A DNA stretch of 64,000 bases from Brevundimonas bullata (GTDB taxonomy: Bacteria > Pseudomonadota > Alphaproteobacteria > Caulobacterales > Caulobacteraceae). The notes beneath the pieces were generated by a model. It saw only the letters and a program-made list of their open reading frames with translations. It ran no database searches and was not told where the DNA came from. The position numbers were made by a program, and so were the translations under genes. Location: positions 856,429 to 920,428 of the forward strand of contig NZ_JACHLM010000001.1 in the NCBI RefSeq assembly GCF_014207965.1, in the 5' to 3' direction. Of the stretch, positions 50,719-58,458 are shown in pieces. How positions within the stretch are numbered: position 1 is the stretch's first letter; every line of letters starts with the position of its first letter.

Positions 50719-51912
50719 TTAGCCCGCGTTGGCGAAGGAGGCGCTGGAGGCCGGCGCCGCCTGGGTGACGGGGGCGTCGCCCGCCTTCGGAGCGACCGGG
50801 GCGATGGTTCCGTTCTTCGGCTGGACCTTCATGCCCGGCATCTGGATGCGCTGACCGCCCGAGATGATGACGCGGTCGGTCGGCTTCAGACCCGAACGGA
50901 TGACACGCAGGCCGTCGACCAGGGGGCCGGTCTGAACGGCGCGGGCGGCCGTCGAGCCGTCGGCGTTGACGACCATGACGACGCGGCGGGCGGCGTCGGT
51001 GGCGACAGCCGAGTCAGGCACCAGCAGGGCCTGGTAGGCGCCGCCGCCGGCCAGTTGCGCCTGACCGAACATGCCGGGCTTGAGGAAGCCGTCGGCGTTG
51101 GGGACCACGGCGCGCAGGCGGATGGTGCCCGAGGCGCTGTCGATGGCGTTGTCGGTGAAGTCCAGCGTGCCGACGCGGTCGTAGCTGGCCTCATCCTGCA
51201 GGCGAATACGGATCGGGGCCGGGCCGCCCGTGCGGGCTTCGCGCTGGTACTTCAGCGCCAGGGCTTCGGAGCCGTCGAAGACGAAATAGATCGGCGAGGA
51301 CGAGACGATGGTGGTCAGGACGTCGCCCGCCGAAGAGCCGCCGCCGACCAGGTTGCCCGGATCGACGCGGCGGTCGGACACGCGGCCCGCGATCGGGGCG
51401 GTGACGCGGGTGAACTCGACGTCCAGCTGGCGGGCGCGGATGGCGGCGTTGGCGGCCGAGACGGCGGCCTGGGCCTGGGCCACGGCGCCGCGCTTGGAAT
51501 CGACCTCGGCCTGGGACACGGCCTGCGAGGCCAGCAGGCCCTCGGCGCGGGCGAACTCGCTGCGGGCCAAGGTCAGCTGGGCCTGGGCCTGGGACAGTTG
51601 AGCCTGGGCGGACGCGAGGGCGGCCTGGGCCGGGCGCGGGTCGAGCGTGAACAGCAGTTGGCCCTGACGCACGAAGTCGCCGTCCTTGAAGTGGACCGCC
51701 TGGATGTAGCCGCCGACGCGAGCGCGCACGTCAACCGAACGGGTGGCTTCGAAACGGCCGGTGACTTCGTCCCAATCGACGACTTGACGGGCCAGCGGGG
51801 TAGCGACGGTGACGGGCGGCGCCTGAGGCGCAGGCGCCTCGCCTCCCTTGGAACAGCCGTAGAGGGCGGCTGACATCATGACGGACGCAACCGCGATCTT
51901 AACCGTGCGCAT
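50719..51912 (-). CDS. RND efflux periplasmic adaptor lipoprotein, AcrA/MexA type
   Basis: A 397-residue membrane-fusion protein linking the RND pump to the outer membrane channel. The signal peptide ends at lipobox LYGC (C20), so it is anchored in the inner membrane. The lipoyl halves flank a coiled coil at about 95-165 (repeated Ala/Gln heptads such as AQAQLSQAQAQLTLARSEFARAE, shown here as residues about 100-122). A beta-barrel domain follows. The ATG at 51912 has AGGAGA upstream; an in-frame extension through the promoter and operator region is rejected. It is the first gene of the efflux operon. Confidence 0.93.
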   Translation of the reverse strand: MRTVKIAVASVMMSAALYGCSKGGEAPAPQAPPVTVATPLARQVVDWDEVTGRFEATRSVDVRARVGGYIQAVHFKDGDFVRQGQLLFTLDPRPAQAALASAQAQLSQAQAQLTLARSEFARAEGLLASQAVSQAEVDSKRGAVAQAQAAVSAANAAIRARQLDVEFTRVTAPIAGRVSDRRVDPGNLVGGGSSAGDVLTTIVSSSPIYFVFDGSEALALKYQREARTGGPAPIRIRLQDEASYDRVGTLDFTDNAIDSASGTIRLRAVVPNADGFLKPGMFGQAQLAGGGAYQALLVPDSAVATDAARRVVMVVNADGSTAARAVQTGPLVDGLRVIRSGLKPTDRVIISGGQRIQMPGMKVQPKNGTIAPVAPKAGDAPVTQAAPASSASFANAG

Positions 51913-51980
51913 CGGCGCATTCTCCTGAGAGAGGGGGATTTCAAACATAACAGACCAGCGCTCTTCGGGGGAGGAGGCGC

Positions 51981-52040
51981 CAGTCAACGTCGGGTGACTT
52001 AATGATGAGCGCGGTTCCGCTTGTCAACGCCTGATGACAA
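51981..52040. promoter_or_regulatory. divergent promoter with two matched operator-like dyads (acrA/tetR)
   Basis: Dyad 1 at 51982-51999 is AGTCA-N8-TGACT. Dyad 2 at 52021-52040 is TTGTCA-N8-TGACAA. Aligned, both read GTCAACG at the left and TGAC at the right with the same spacing, and their centres are 40 bases apart. The acrA promoter on the minus strand is TTGACA (52027-52022) and CATTAA (52004-51999) with 17-base spacing, so dyad 2 covers its -35 and dyad 1 its start region. On the plus strand TTGTCA and CATATA, also 17 apart, can serve tetR. This is the layout expected for repression of both genes by the divergent TetR protein. Confidence 0.7.
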
Positions 52041-52078
52041 AGCCATATAGGTGATAAGGTTTATTGGAGTGCGACCTA

Positions 52079-52684
52079 TTGGTCCTGTGCGACGCCCCCC
52101 GACCGCGTAACGCCAACGCCACCCGCCAGGCTATCCTGGAGGCGGCGCGCGAACGCTTTTGCTCCGACAGCTATGACGATGTCGGCATGCGCGACGTCGC
52201 GCGTGACGTCGGCGTGGATGCGGCCCTGATCAGCCGCTACTTCGGCTCCAAGGAAGATCTGTTCGTCGCCGTCCTGGACAGCTGCAAGAACGGTCGCGAC
52301 CTGATGGACGGCCCGCGCGAGGATTTCGGCGAGCGGCTGGCGCGCGAGATCGTCTATGGCGAGGTCATGCCGTGCCAGGACGACGGCCAGAACGAGGGAG
52401 CCGGCGCCAAGATGCGGGGCTTGCTGATCCTGCTGCGGTCGGTCGGGTCGGCCAAGGCGATGGACGTCATGCAGCGCACCTCCAACAATCGCTTTTTTGA
52501 CCCTCTGGCCGCGTGGATCGGCGGGCCGGACGCGCCGGTGCGGGCGCGCCTGGCGGCAGGGCTGATCATGGGCATGGCTATCGGTCGCGAGCTGTCGGAC
52601 GGCTATTCGTCGCTGGGCGAGACCCAGAAGGCGGAGTTGGCGCGGCGCATGGCCGGGGCGCTCCAGGGTCTGATCGACAACTGA
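52079..52684 (+). CDS. TetR family repressor of the divergent RND efflux operon
   Basis: A roughly 201-residue TetR regulator. The DNA-binding domain is at about 10-60 with helix-turn-helix VGMRDVARDVGVDAALISRYF. The start is uncertain: TTG at 52079 has GGAG nine bases upstream and leaves room for a promoter, while TTG at 52064 would add five residues with a poor site. It is transcribed away from acrA, with two operator-like dyads in the shared intergenic region. In Caulobacter the TetR protein TipR represses acrAB2-nodT from the same position; that this is its ortholog is inference from layout. Confidence 0.87.
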   Translation: MVLCDAPRPRNANATRQAILEAARERFCSDSYDDVGMRDVARDVGVDAALISRYFGSKEDLFVAVLDSCKNGRDLMDGPREDFGERLAREIVYGEVMPCQDDGQNEGAGAKMRGLLILLRSVGSAKAMDVMQRTSNNRFFDPLAAWIGGPDAPVRARLAAGLIMGMAIGRELSDGYSSLGETQKAELARRMAGALQGLIDN

Positions 52685-52688
52685 ATAG

Positions 52689-52720
52689 AAAAAGGGCGGA
52701 CCGCGAGGCCCGCCCTTTCT
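52689..52720. terminator. bidirectional intrinsic terminator between tetR and leuB
   Basis: A nine-base stem AAAGGGCGG pairing with CCGCCCTTT around a ten-base loop, with a T-rich tract on both strands (TTTCTCTTT and TTTTTCTATT). It serves the convergent tetR and leuB transcripts. Confidence 0.85.
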
Positions 52721-52739
52721 CTTTGATATGTGCTGAGGC

Positions 52740-53840
52740 TCAGGCCCAGTGCATCGGCACGTGGCGGGCGGCGGCCCAGTGGATGGCGCGGATGGCGTCG
52801 ACGATGGCGCGGGTGGCCTCGACGGTGCCCAGGGCGCCGCCCAGATCGGCGGTGACGGCGCCGGAAGCCTGAACCGCAGCGACGGCGGCCTCGATCGAAT
52901 CCGCCTCGTCTTCCAGCTCGAAGCTGTGACGCAGCATCATGGCCGCCGACAGCACCATGCCGATCGGGTTGGCCAGGTCCTGGCCGGCGATGTCGGGAGC
53001 CGAGCCGTGGATGGGCTCGAACAGGCCGGGACCGCTGCTGCCCAGCGAGGCCGAGGGCAGCAGGCCGATGGAGCCGCCCAGCACCGAGATCTCGTCCGAC
53101 AGGATGTCGCCGAACATGTTCTCGGTCAGGATGACGTCATAGTCGCGCGGCTTGCGGATCAGGTGCATGGCCATGGAGTCGACCAGGGCGTGCTCCAGCG
53201 TGATCTGCGGATATTCCTCGGCGTGGATGCGGGTCACGACCTCGCGCCACAGGCGGCTGGTCTCCATGACATTGGCCTTGTCGACCGAGGTGACCTTGCC
53301 GCGACGCTGGCCGGCGGCCTGGAAGGCGGCGCGGGCGACGCGTTCGATCTCCTCGACCGTATAGACGCACAGGTCCGAGGCGCTGGTTGCGGTGCGGGTC
53401 TTCTCGCCGAAATAGACGCCGCTGGTCAGCTCGCGGAAGACGATCAGATCGACGCCCTCGACGATCTCCTTCTTCAGCGGCGACAGGTGGGCCAGGACCG
53501 GCGAGACCTGCAAGGGGCGCAGGTTGGCGTACAGGCCCATGGCCTTGCGGATGGCCAGCAGACCCTGTTCCGGCCGGACGGGGGCTCCGTCCCATTTGGG
53601 TCCGCCGACCGCGCCCAGCAGGACGGCGTCGGAGGCCAGGCAGGCGGTCTTCGTTTTCTCGGGCAGGGCCTCGCCGGTCGCGTCGATGGCGGCGCCGCCG
53701 ATCAGGTGCTCGGCGAACTCGAAGCGATGGCCGTAGATGTCGCCGATGCAGGTCAGGACCCGCTCGGCCGCCAGGGCCACCTCAGGGCCGACGCCGTCTC
53801 CGGGCAGGACGACGATGTTGAAGGTGCGGGTGTGGGGCAT
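52740..53840 (-). CDS. leuB: 3-isopropylmalate dehydrogenase
   Basis: A 366-residue NAD-dependent enzyme for the third leucine step, oxidative decarboxylation of 3-isopropylmalate. Family motifs are VVLPGDGVGPEV at the N-terminus, the substrate-site arginines and ELTSGVYFGEK around 145, and the C-terminal signature LTENMFGDILSDE followed by GGSIGLLPSASLG (about 240-265) and EPIHGSAPDIAGQDLANPIG. Its ATG overlaps the leuD stop by one base. It is the last gene of the branched-chain cluster, just before a terminator. Confidence 0.96.
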   Translation of the reverse strand: MPHTRTFNIVVLPGDGVGPEVALAAERVLTCIGDIYGHRFEFAEHLIGGAAIDATGEALPEKTKTACLASDAVLLGAVGGPKWDGAPVRPEQGLLAIRKAMGLYANLRPLQVSPVLAHLSPLKKEIVEGVDLIVFRELTSGVYFGEKTRTATSASDLCVYTVEEIERVARAAFQAAGQRRGKVTSVDKANVMETSRLWREVVTRIHAEEYPQITLEHALVDSMAMHLIRKPRDYDVILTENMFGDILSDEISVLGGSIGLLPSASLGSSGPGLFEPIHGSAPDIAGQDLANPIGMVLSAAMMLRHSFELEDEADSIEAAVAAVQASGAVTADLGGALGTVEATRAIVDAIRAIHWAAARHVPMHWA

Positions 53841-54430
53841 CAGATGGTCTCCGGTTCACGGAAGCGTTCGTAGGTCTGGATGTAGGGCAGTTTCGACTGC
53901 AGCCAGCCGAGGGTGTCGACGCCGTCGAGCAGGCACTGGCGGGCGAAGGCCTCGACCTTGAACGGGACGGGGGCGACGTTTCCGCGACGGATCTCTCCGG
54001 CTTCCAGATCGATGGTGACGGGTTGTTCGGGATGGGCGGCCAGGTCGTCCCAGGTCGCCTGATCGACGACGATGGGCAGGAAGCCGTTCTTCAGCGCATT
54101 CGAGGTGAAGATGTCGGCGATCTCGGTCGAGATCACCGCCCGGAAGCCATAGTCCAGCAGGGCCCAGGGGGCGTGCTCGCGCGACGAGCCGCAGGCGAAG
54201 TTGGGACCGGCCAGCAGGATGCGCTGCTCGGTCGGATCGATGCGGTTCAGCACCGCCTCGGGCTTGGCTGAGCCATCGGCCTCATAGCGCCAGTCGTGGA
54301 AGGCGTGGGCGCCCAGACCCTCGCGCGACGTGGTGGTCAGGAAGCGGGCCGGGATGATCTGGTCCGTGTCGATATTGGCCTGGCTCAGGGTCAGGGTCTT
54401 CGACGTCAGAACCTTGAAGGCCTCAGGCAT
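53840..54430 (-). CDS. leuD: 3-isopropylmalate dehydratase, small subunit
   Basis: A 196-residue small (swivel) subunit of isopropylmalate isomerase. The signature [21 protein letters not shown] at about 75-95 (core [12 protein letters not shown]) contributes the active-site serine. The length is normal. Its start overlaps the end of leuC by eight bases and its stop overlaps the leuB start by one, so leuC-leuD-leuB are tightly coupled. Confidence 0.96.
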   Translation of the reverse strand: MPEAFKVLTSKTLTLSQANIDTDQIIPARFLTTTSREGLGAHAFHDWRYEADGSAKPEAVLNRIDPTEQRILLAGPNFACGSSREHAPWALLDYGFRAVISTEIADIFTSNALKNGFLPIVVDQATWDDLAAHPEQPVTIDLEAGEIRRGNVAPVPFKVEAFARQCLLDGVDTLGWLQSKLPYIQTYERFREPETI

Positions 54431-55829
54431 GGATGGCCTCCAGATAGGCGCGCGGGTCGGTCAGGACGCCGGCCACGGCGCTGGCGGCGGCGGTGGCCGG
54501 GCTGGCCAGGATGGTGCGGGCGCCCTTGCCCTGACGGCCCTCGAAATTGCGGTTGGAGGTCGAGACCGCCAACTGGCCGGGGGCGACGAAATCCCCGTTC
54601 ATGGCGATGCACATGGAACAGCCGGGGATGCGCCATTCGGCCCCTGCCTCGGTGAAGACCCTGTCCAGCCCCTCGGCCTCGGCGTCGCGACGCACGGCCT
54701 CGGAGCCGGGGACGACCAGCATGCGCACGCCCGGCTGGACCTTGCGGCCGCGCAGGATGTCGGCGGCGGCGCGCAGGTCGGGCAGGCGGCCATTGGTGCA
54801 ACTGCCGATGAAGACGACATCGACCTTGTGGCCGGTCGTCGCCTCGCCGGCGGTGAAGCCCATATAGTCCAGGGCCTTCTGGTCAGACGCCTTGCGAGGA
54901 TGGGGCGCCGGGGCGCCGACGGGCGCGCCAGCGTCGGGCGTGGTGCCCCAGGTGGCCATGGGACGGATGGCGGCGCCGTCCAGAACGACCTCCTTGTCGA
55001 AGGTCGCGCCGGGATCGGAAGCCAGGGTCAGCCAGTCGGCGGCGGCGGTGTCGAAGTCGGCGGGAACGTGACGGCGCCCGCGCAGCCAGTCGATGGTGGT
55101 CTGGTCGGGGGCGATCATGCCCGCCCGCGCGCCCGCCTCGATGGACATGTTGCACAGGGTCATGCGCCCTTCCATGTCCAGCGACCGCACGGCCTCGCCC
55201 GCATATTCGATGACGTAGCCGGTGCCGCCGCCGAAGCCGATGGCGGCGATGACGGCCAGAGCCACGTCCTTGCCCGAGACGCCGGGGCGCAAGGCCCCGC
55301 CGACGGTGACGCGCATGGATTTGGCGCGGCGCTGCAACAGGCACTGGGTGGCCAGCACGTGGCCGACCTCGGAGGTGCCGATGCCAAACGCCAGGGCCCC
55401 GAAGGCGCCGTGCGTGGCGGTGTGGCTGTCGCCGCAGACCACGGTCATGCCCGGCTGGGTCAGGCCCAGCTCAGGCCCCATGACGTGAACCACGCCGCGT
55501 TGATCCGAGTCCCAGCCCGCCAGTTCGACGCCGTGGCGTTCGCAGTTGGCCTCCAGCGTCTCGACCTGGTTTTTGGCGGCGGCGGTGAAGTAGGGGCGCT
55601 GGCCGTCCGCGCCCGCCGGCAGGGTCGGGGTGGAGTGGTCCAGGGTGGCGAAGGTGCGGTCGGGGCGGCGGACCTTCAGGCCGCGCGCCTCGATTTCGGA
55701 AAAGGCCTGGGGCGAGGTGACTTCGTGGACCAGGTGCAGGTCCACATACATGACGCCCGGCGTCTCGGCCGTTTCCGGCACGACGACGTGCCGGTCCCAG
55801 ACCTTTTCATACAGGGTGCGGGCGCTCAT
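54423..55829 (-). CDS. leuC: 3-isopropylmalate dehydratase, large subunit
   Basis: A 468-residue aconitase-family subunit that isomerises 2- to 3-isopropylmalate with LeuD. The 4Fe-4S cysteine ligands are in [14 protein letters not shown] (near residue 345) and [12 protein letters not shown] (near 405-408). The substrate-binding [13 protein letters not shown] is at about 130. The length matches bacterial LeuC. It lies downstream of ilvE but is separated by a roughly 150-base inverted-repeat element, the only sizeable gap within the cluster. Confidence 0.96.
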   Translation of the reverse strand: MSARTLYEKVWDRHVVVPETAETPGVMYVDLHLVHEVTSPQAFSEIEARGLKVRRPDRTFATLDHSTPTLPAGADGQRPYFTAAAKNQVETLEANCERHGVELAGWDSDQRGVVHVMGPELGLTQPGMTVVCGDSHTATHGAFGALAFGIGTSEVGHVLATQCLLQRRAKSMRVTVGGALRPGVSGKDVALAVIAAIGFGGGTGYVIEYAGEAVRSLDMEGRMTLCNMSIEAGARAGMIAPDQTTIDWLRGRRHVPADFDTAAADWLTLASDPGATFDKEVVLDGAAIRPMATWGTTPDAGAPVGAPAPHPRKASDQKALDYMGFTAGEATTGHKVDVVFIGSCTNGRLPDLRAAADILRGRKVQPGVRMLVVPGSEAVRRDAEAEGLDRVFTEAGAEWRIPGCSMCIAMNGDFVAPGQLAVSTSNRNFEGRQGKGARTILASPATAAASAVAGVLTDPRAYLEAIHA

Positions 55830-55834
55830 CAGCG

Positions 55835-55973
55835 ATCCTCCCCTGCGCAGCGGGGGAGGGGGACCATGCGCAGCATGGTGGAGGGGGCGAAGGCCGAGCG
55901 CGACGGATGGGATTCGCCCCCTCCACCGCCTGCGGCGGTCCCCCTCCCCCGTCGCGACGCGACAGGGGAGGAT
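55835..55973. repeat. dispersed inverted-repeat element, copy 2
   Basis: The left end ATCCTCCCCTG and right end CAGGGGAGGAT are reverse complements, as are the inner GAGGGGGCGAA and TTCGCCCCCTC. Each half includes a small palindrome (CCATGCGCAGCATGG; ACCGCCTGCGGCGGT). It is the same family as 27327-27470. It lies inside the branched-chain cluster between ilvE and leuC and would fold strongly in the mRNA. Confidence 0.85.
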
Positions 55974-55976
55974 TGA

Positions 55977-56951
55977 TCATGCCGGCTCATGCACGCGCTC
56001 CTTGGCCGGGGCCGCGGACGAGGCTTCGCTGATGGGCTCCAGCCAGCCGAAGCGGTCGGGGGTCGTGCCGTCGAACAGGCCGCGGAAGGCCTTGTTGACC
56101 GCCTTGGTGATCGGGCCGGGGCCGTTGGCGCGGGTGGGGATGCCGTCGACCGAGCGGACGGGGGTGATCTCGGCGGCGGTGCCGGTCATGAAGACCTCGT
56201 CGGCGACGTAGAGGGCCTCGCGCGGCAGGACCTGCTCGCGGGCTTCGTAGCCCAGACCGCGCGCCAGTTTCATGACGCTGTCGCGGGTGATGCCTTGCAG
56301 GATGGAGGCGGCGGCGGGCGGGGTCATCAGCACCCCGTCCTTGACGATGAACAGGTTCTCGCCGGCCCCTTCCGACAGCAGGCCGTCGGCGCCCAGGGCG
56401 ATGCCTTCGCCGAAGCCGCGCACACGGGCCTCGCGGCCGATCAGATAGCCGGACAGATAGTTGCCGCCTGCCTTGGCGCCCGAAGGGATGGTGTTCGGCG
56501 CGACGCGGTTCCAGCTGGAGATGCAGGCGTCGACGCCCTTCTCCAGGGCCTCCTCGCCCAGATAGGCGCCCCAATGGAAGGCCGAGATCATGACGTCGGT
56601 GCGGATGTTCTCAGGCGACGGGGACACGCCCATGCCGCACTCGCCCAGGAAGGCCAGGGGGCGCAGGTAGGCCGAACGCAGGCCCTCGGAACGGACCACG
56701 TCCTTGCAGGCCTGGACCAACTCGTCCTCGGTGAAGGGCAGGGGGAAGTGATAGATGCGCGCGCTGTCGAACAGGCGGCGCACGTGGTCGGTCAGGCGGA
56801 AGCCGCAGGGGCCGTTCGGGGTGTCATAGACGCGGATGCCTTCGAACACCGAGGTGCCGTAGTGCAGGGCGTGGCTCATGACGTGGACCTTGGCGTCGGC
56901 CCAGGGCGTCAGTTCGCCGTTGATCCAGATATTCTTAGCCAGCGGTTGCAT
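55977..56951 (-). CDS. ilvE: branched-chain amino acid aminotransferase
   Basis: A 324-residue fold-type IV PLP enzyme catalysing the last step of leucine, isoleucine and valine synthesis. The N-terminal IWINGELTPWADAKVHVMSHALHYG region (about 8-32) and FEGIRVY are typical. The PLP lysine lies in SGAKAGGNYLSGYLI near residue 160, and the phosphate-binding segments are EGAGENLFIVKDG and FMTGTAAEITPV. Its ATG lies within the end of leuA, overlapping by 17 bases, so expression is probably coupled to leuA. Confidence 0.95.
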   Translation of the reverse strand: MQPLAKNIWINGELTPWADAKVHVMSHALHYGTSVFEGIRVYDTPNGPCGFRLTDHVRRLFDSARIYHFPLPFTEDELVQACKDVVRSEGLRSAYLRPLAFLGECGMGVSPSPENIRTDVMISAFHWGAYLGEEALEKGVDACISSWNRVAPNTIPSGAKAGGNYLSGYLIGREARVRGFGEGIALGADGLLSEGAGENLFIVKDGVLMTPPAAASILQGITRDSVMKLARGLGYEAREQVLPREALYVADEVFMTGTAAEITPVRSVDGIPTRANGPGPITKAVNKAFRGLFDGTTPDRFGWLEPISEASSAAPAKERVHEPA

Positions 56952-58191
56952 AGGTCGTGTCCATTTGTGCGGAGGCGCCAGCAGCCGTCACGGCCGCGAT
57001 GATGGCGGTCAGCTCCGCGTCATTGATTTCGCCGATCTGATCGGCGCGTTGCTTGAAGCCGGCGAAGACGTCGGCCAGGCGCTGGCCCTCCAGCACATGG
57101 CCCAGGGCCTCGGCCCGCTTGCCGACCGCATGGCGGCCGGAATGCTTGCCCAGCACGAAGTAGCTGCCCTCGAAACCGACGTCCTCGGGACGCATGATCT
57201 CGTAGGTGCGGGCGTCGGCCATCATGCCGTGCTGGTGGATCCCGGCCTCGTGGGCGAAGGCGTTCAGGCCGACGATGGCCTTGTTGCGGGCGATGACCGT
57301 CTCGGTCACTTCGCGCAGGGTCTCGGAAGCGCGCACCAGGTGGCGGCTCTCGGCGGATACGCTGACGCCATAGCGGTCCGCGCGGGTGCGCAGGGCCATG
57401 ATGATTTCCTCGATCGAGGCGTTGCCGGCCCGTTCGCCGATGCCGTTGATGGCGCCCTCGATCTGGCGCGCCCCGCCCTCGACGGCGGCCAGGGAGTTGG
57501 CCACGGCCAGACCCAGGTCGTTGTGAGCGTGCGACGCGAAGATCACGTCCGCGTGGCGCGGTCGGATGATTCCGTCCAGATAGGCGAAGCGCGCGCGCAC
57601 TTCTTCCGGCGTGGCGTAGCCGACGGTGTCGGGCACGTTCAGCGTCTGGGCGCCCGCGTCGGCGGCGGCCATCAGGGCCTCGGCCAGGAACTCCGGCTCG
57701 GTACGGAAGGCGTCCTCGGCCGAGAACTCGACGTCGTCGAACATCGAGGCGGCGTATTCCACCGTGCGCGAGATGGTGGCCAGCACCTCGTTGGTGCTCA
57801 TCCGCAGCTTGGCCGAGCGGTGGATCGGGCTGGTGGCCAGGAAGACGTGGCAGCGGCGATGCGACTTCGGCGCCGGCGACAGAGCCCGGAACGAGGCGTC
57901 GATGTCCTTCTCGTTGGCGCGCGACAGCGAGGCGAAGACCGGTCCCTCGATCTCGCCGCAGACCCGTCGGATGCATTCCTCGTCGCCCGGCGAGGCGGCG
58001 GCGAAGCCGGCCTCGATCACGTCCACGCCCAGGTCGCGCAGGACATGGGCCATCTTCAGCTTGGCCTCGGCCGACATGGAGAAGCCAGGCGCCTGCTCGC
58101 CGTCGCGCAGGGTGGTGTCGAAGATGATGACGCGGTTGGGGTCCGACGCCGTAATCTCGGCGGTTCTGGATACTCGTTCTACTCGGGACAT
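56935..58191 (-). CDS. leuA: 2-isopropylmalate synthase lacking the regulatory domain
   Basis: A 418-residue enzyme condensing acetyl-CoA with 2-oxoisovalerate, the first step committed to leucine. The TIM-barrel domain has IIFDTTLRDGEQAPG (about 21-35), LNVPDTVGYATPEE and SHAHNDLGLAVANSLAA with metal-binding HAH. The accessory region follows with GLNAFAHEAGIHQHG and LGKHSGRHAV. The chain stops about 30 residues after that region, at AGASAQMDTTYATAG. The C-terminal allosteric domain of about 120 residues found in standard 510-530-residue LeuA is absent, and ilvE already overlaps the 3' end, so no frameshift remnant can be hidden there. Leucine sensitivity is therefore probably lost or altered. 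Confidence 0.93.
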   Translation of the reverse strand: MSRVERVSRTAEITASDPNRVIIFDTTLRDGEQAPGFSMSAEAKLKMAHVLRDLGVDVIEAGFAAASPGDEECIRRVCGEIEGPVFASLSRANEKDIDASFRALSPAPKSHRRCHVFLATSPIHRSAKLRMSTNEVLATISRTVEYAASMFDDVEFSAEDAFRTEPEFLAEALMAAADAGAQTLNVPDTVGYATPEEVRARFAYLDGIIRPRHADVIFASHAHNDLGLAVANSLAAVEGGARQIEGAINGIGERAGNASIEEIIMALRTRADRYGVSVSAESRHLVRASETLREVTETVIARNKAIVGLNAFAHEAGIHQHGMMADARTYEIMRPEDVGFEGSYFVLGKHSGRHAVGKRAEALGHVLEGQRLADVFAGFKQRADQIGEINDAELTAIIAAVTAAGASAQMDTTYATAG

Positions 58192-58192
58192 T

Positions 58193-58456
58193 TTACGCGG
58201 CCTCGGATTGGTAGGCAGGGGCGCCGATGCGCGACACGCCGAACAGGCGGTCGATCTGGCAGCCCAGGTTATCGATGGAACGCGCGGCGTCGCGGCCGCG
58301 CACGGTCAGGGCGATGCGGCGCGAGGGGCCCCCTTCTTCAGAATCTGGGGCCATGCTCATGCCGTCGATGTGGAAGCCGCGGCGCTCCACCAGGCCGATG
58401 AGACGCTGAAGCGAGCCGTCGGCCCGGTCGATCTGGATGTGAATGGTGTCGCTCAT
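58193..58456 (-). CDS. acetolactate synthase small subunit, short IlvM-type
   Basis: An 87-residue (89 from an alternative ATG at 58462) regulatory subunit consisting of one ACT domain: IDRADGSLQRLIGLVERRGF, with GMSMAPDSE following. IlvN/IlvH subunits of most bacteria, including Caulobacter, carry a second C-terminal domain (about 160-185 residues in all); this size matches E. coli IlvM (87). The ATG at 58456 is better spaced from GGAAGG; the one at 58462 would overlap the ilvB stop by four bases. One base separates its stop from the leuA start. It binds and activates the catalytic subunit; valine sensitivity may be weak, as with IlvGM. Confidence 0.87.
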   Translation of the reverse strand: MSDTIHIQIDRADGSLQRLIGLVERRGFHIDGMSMAPDSEEGGPSRRIALTVRGRDAARSIDNLGCQIDRLFGVSRIGAPAYQSEAA

Positions 58457-58458
58457 GC

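Noticed and set aside
47513..50722. A 1069-codon open frame on the plus strand opposite the RND pump gene
   Set aside because: Long antisense frames are expected opposite GC-rich genes. Its translation is low-complexity (Gly/Asp/Gln/His-rich) with no domain, while the minus strand encodes an unmistakable AcrB-type pump.
56935..56951. Frameshift hiding the LeuA regulatory domain
   Set aside because: The sequence past the leuA stop is the ilvE N-terminus in a good frame, so there is no space or remnant of the missing domain.
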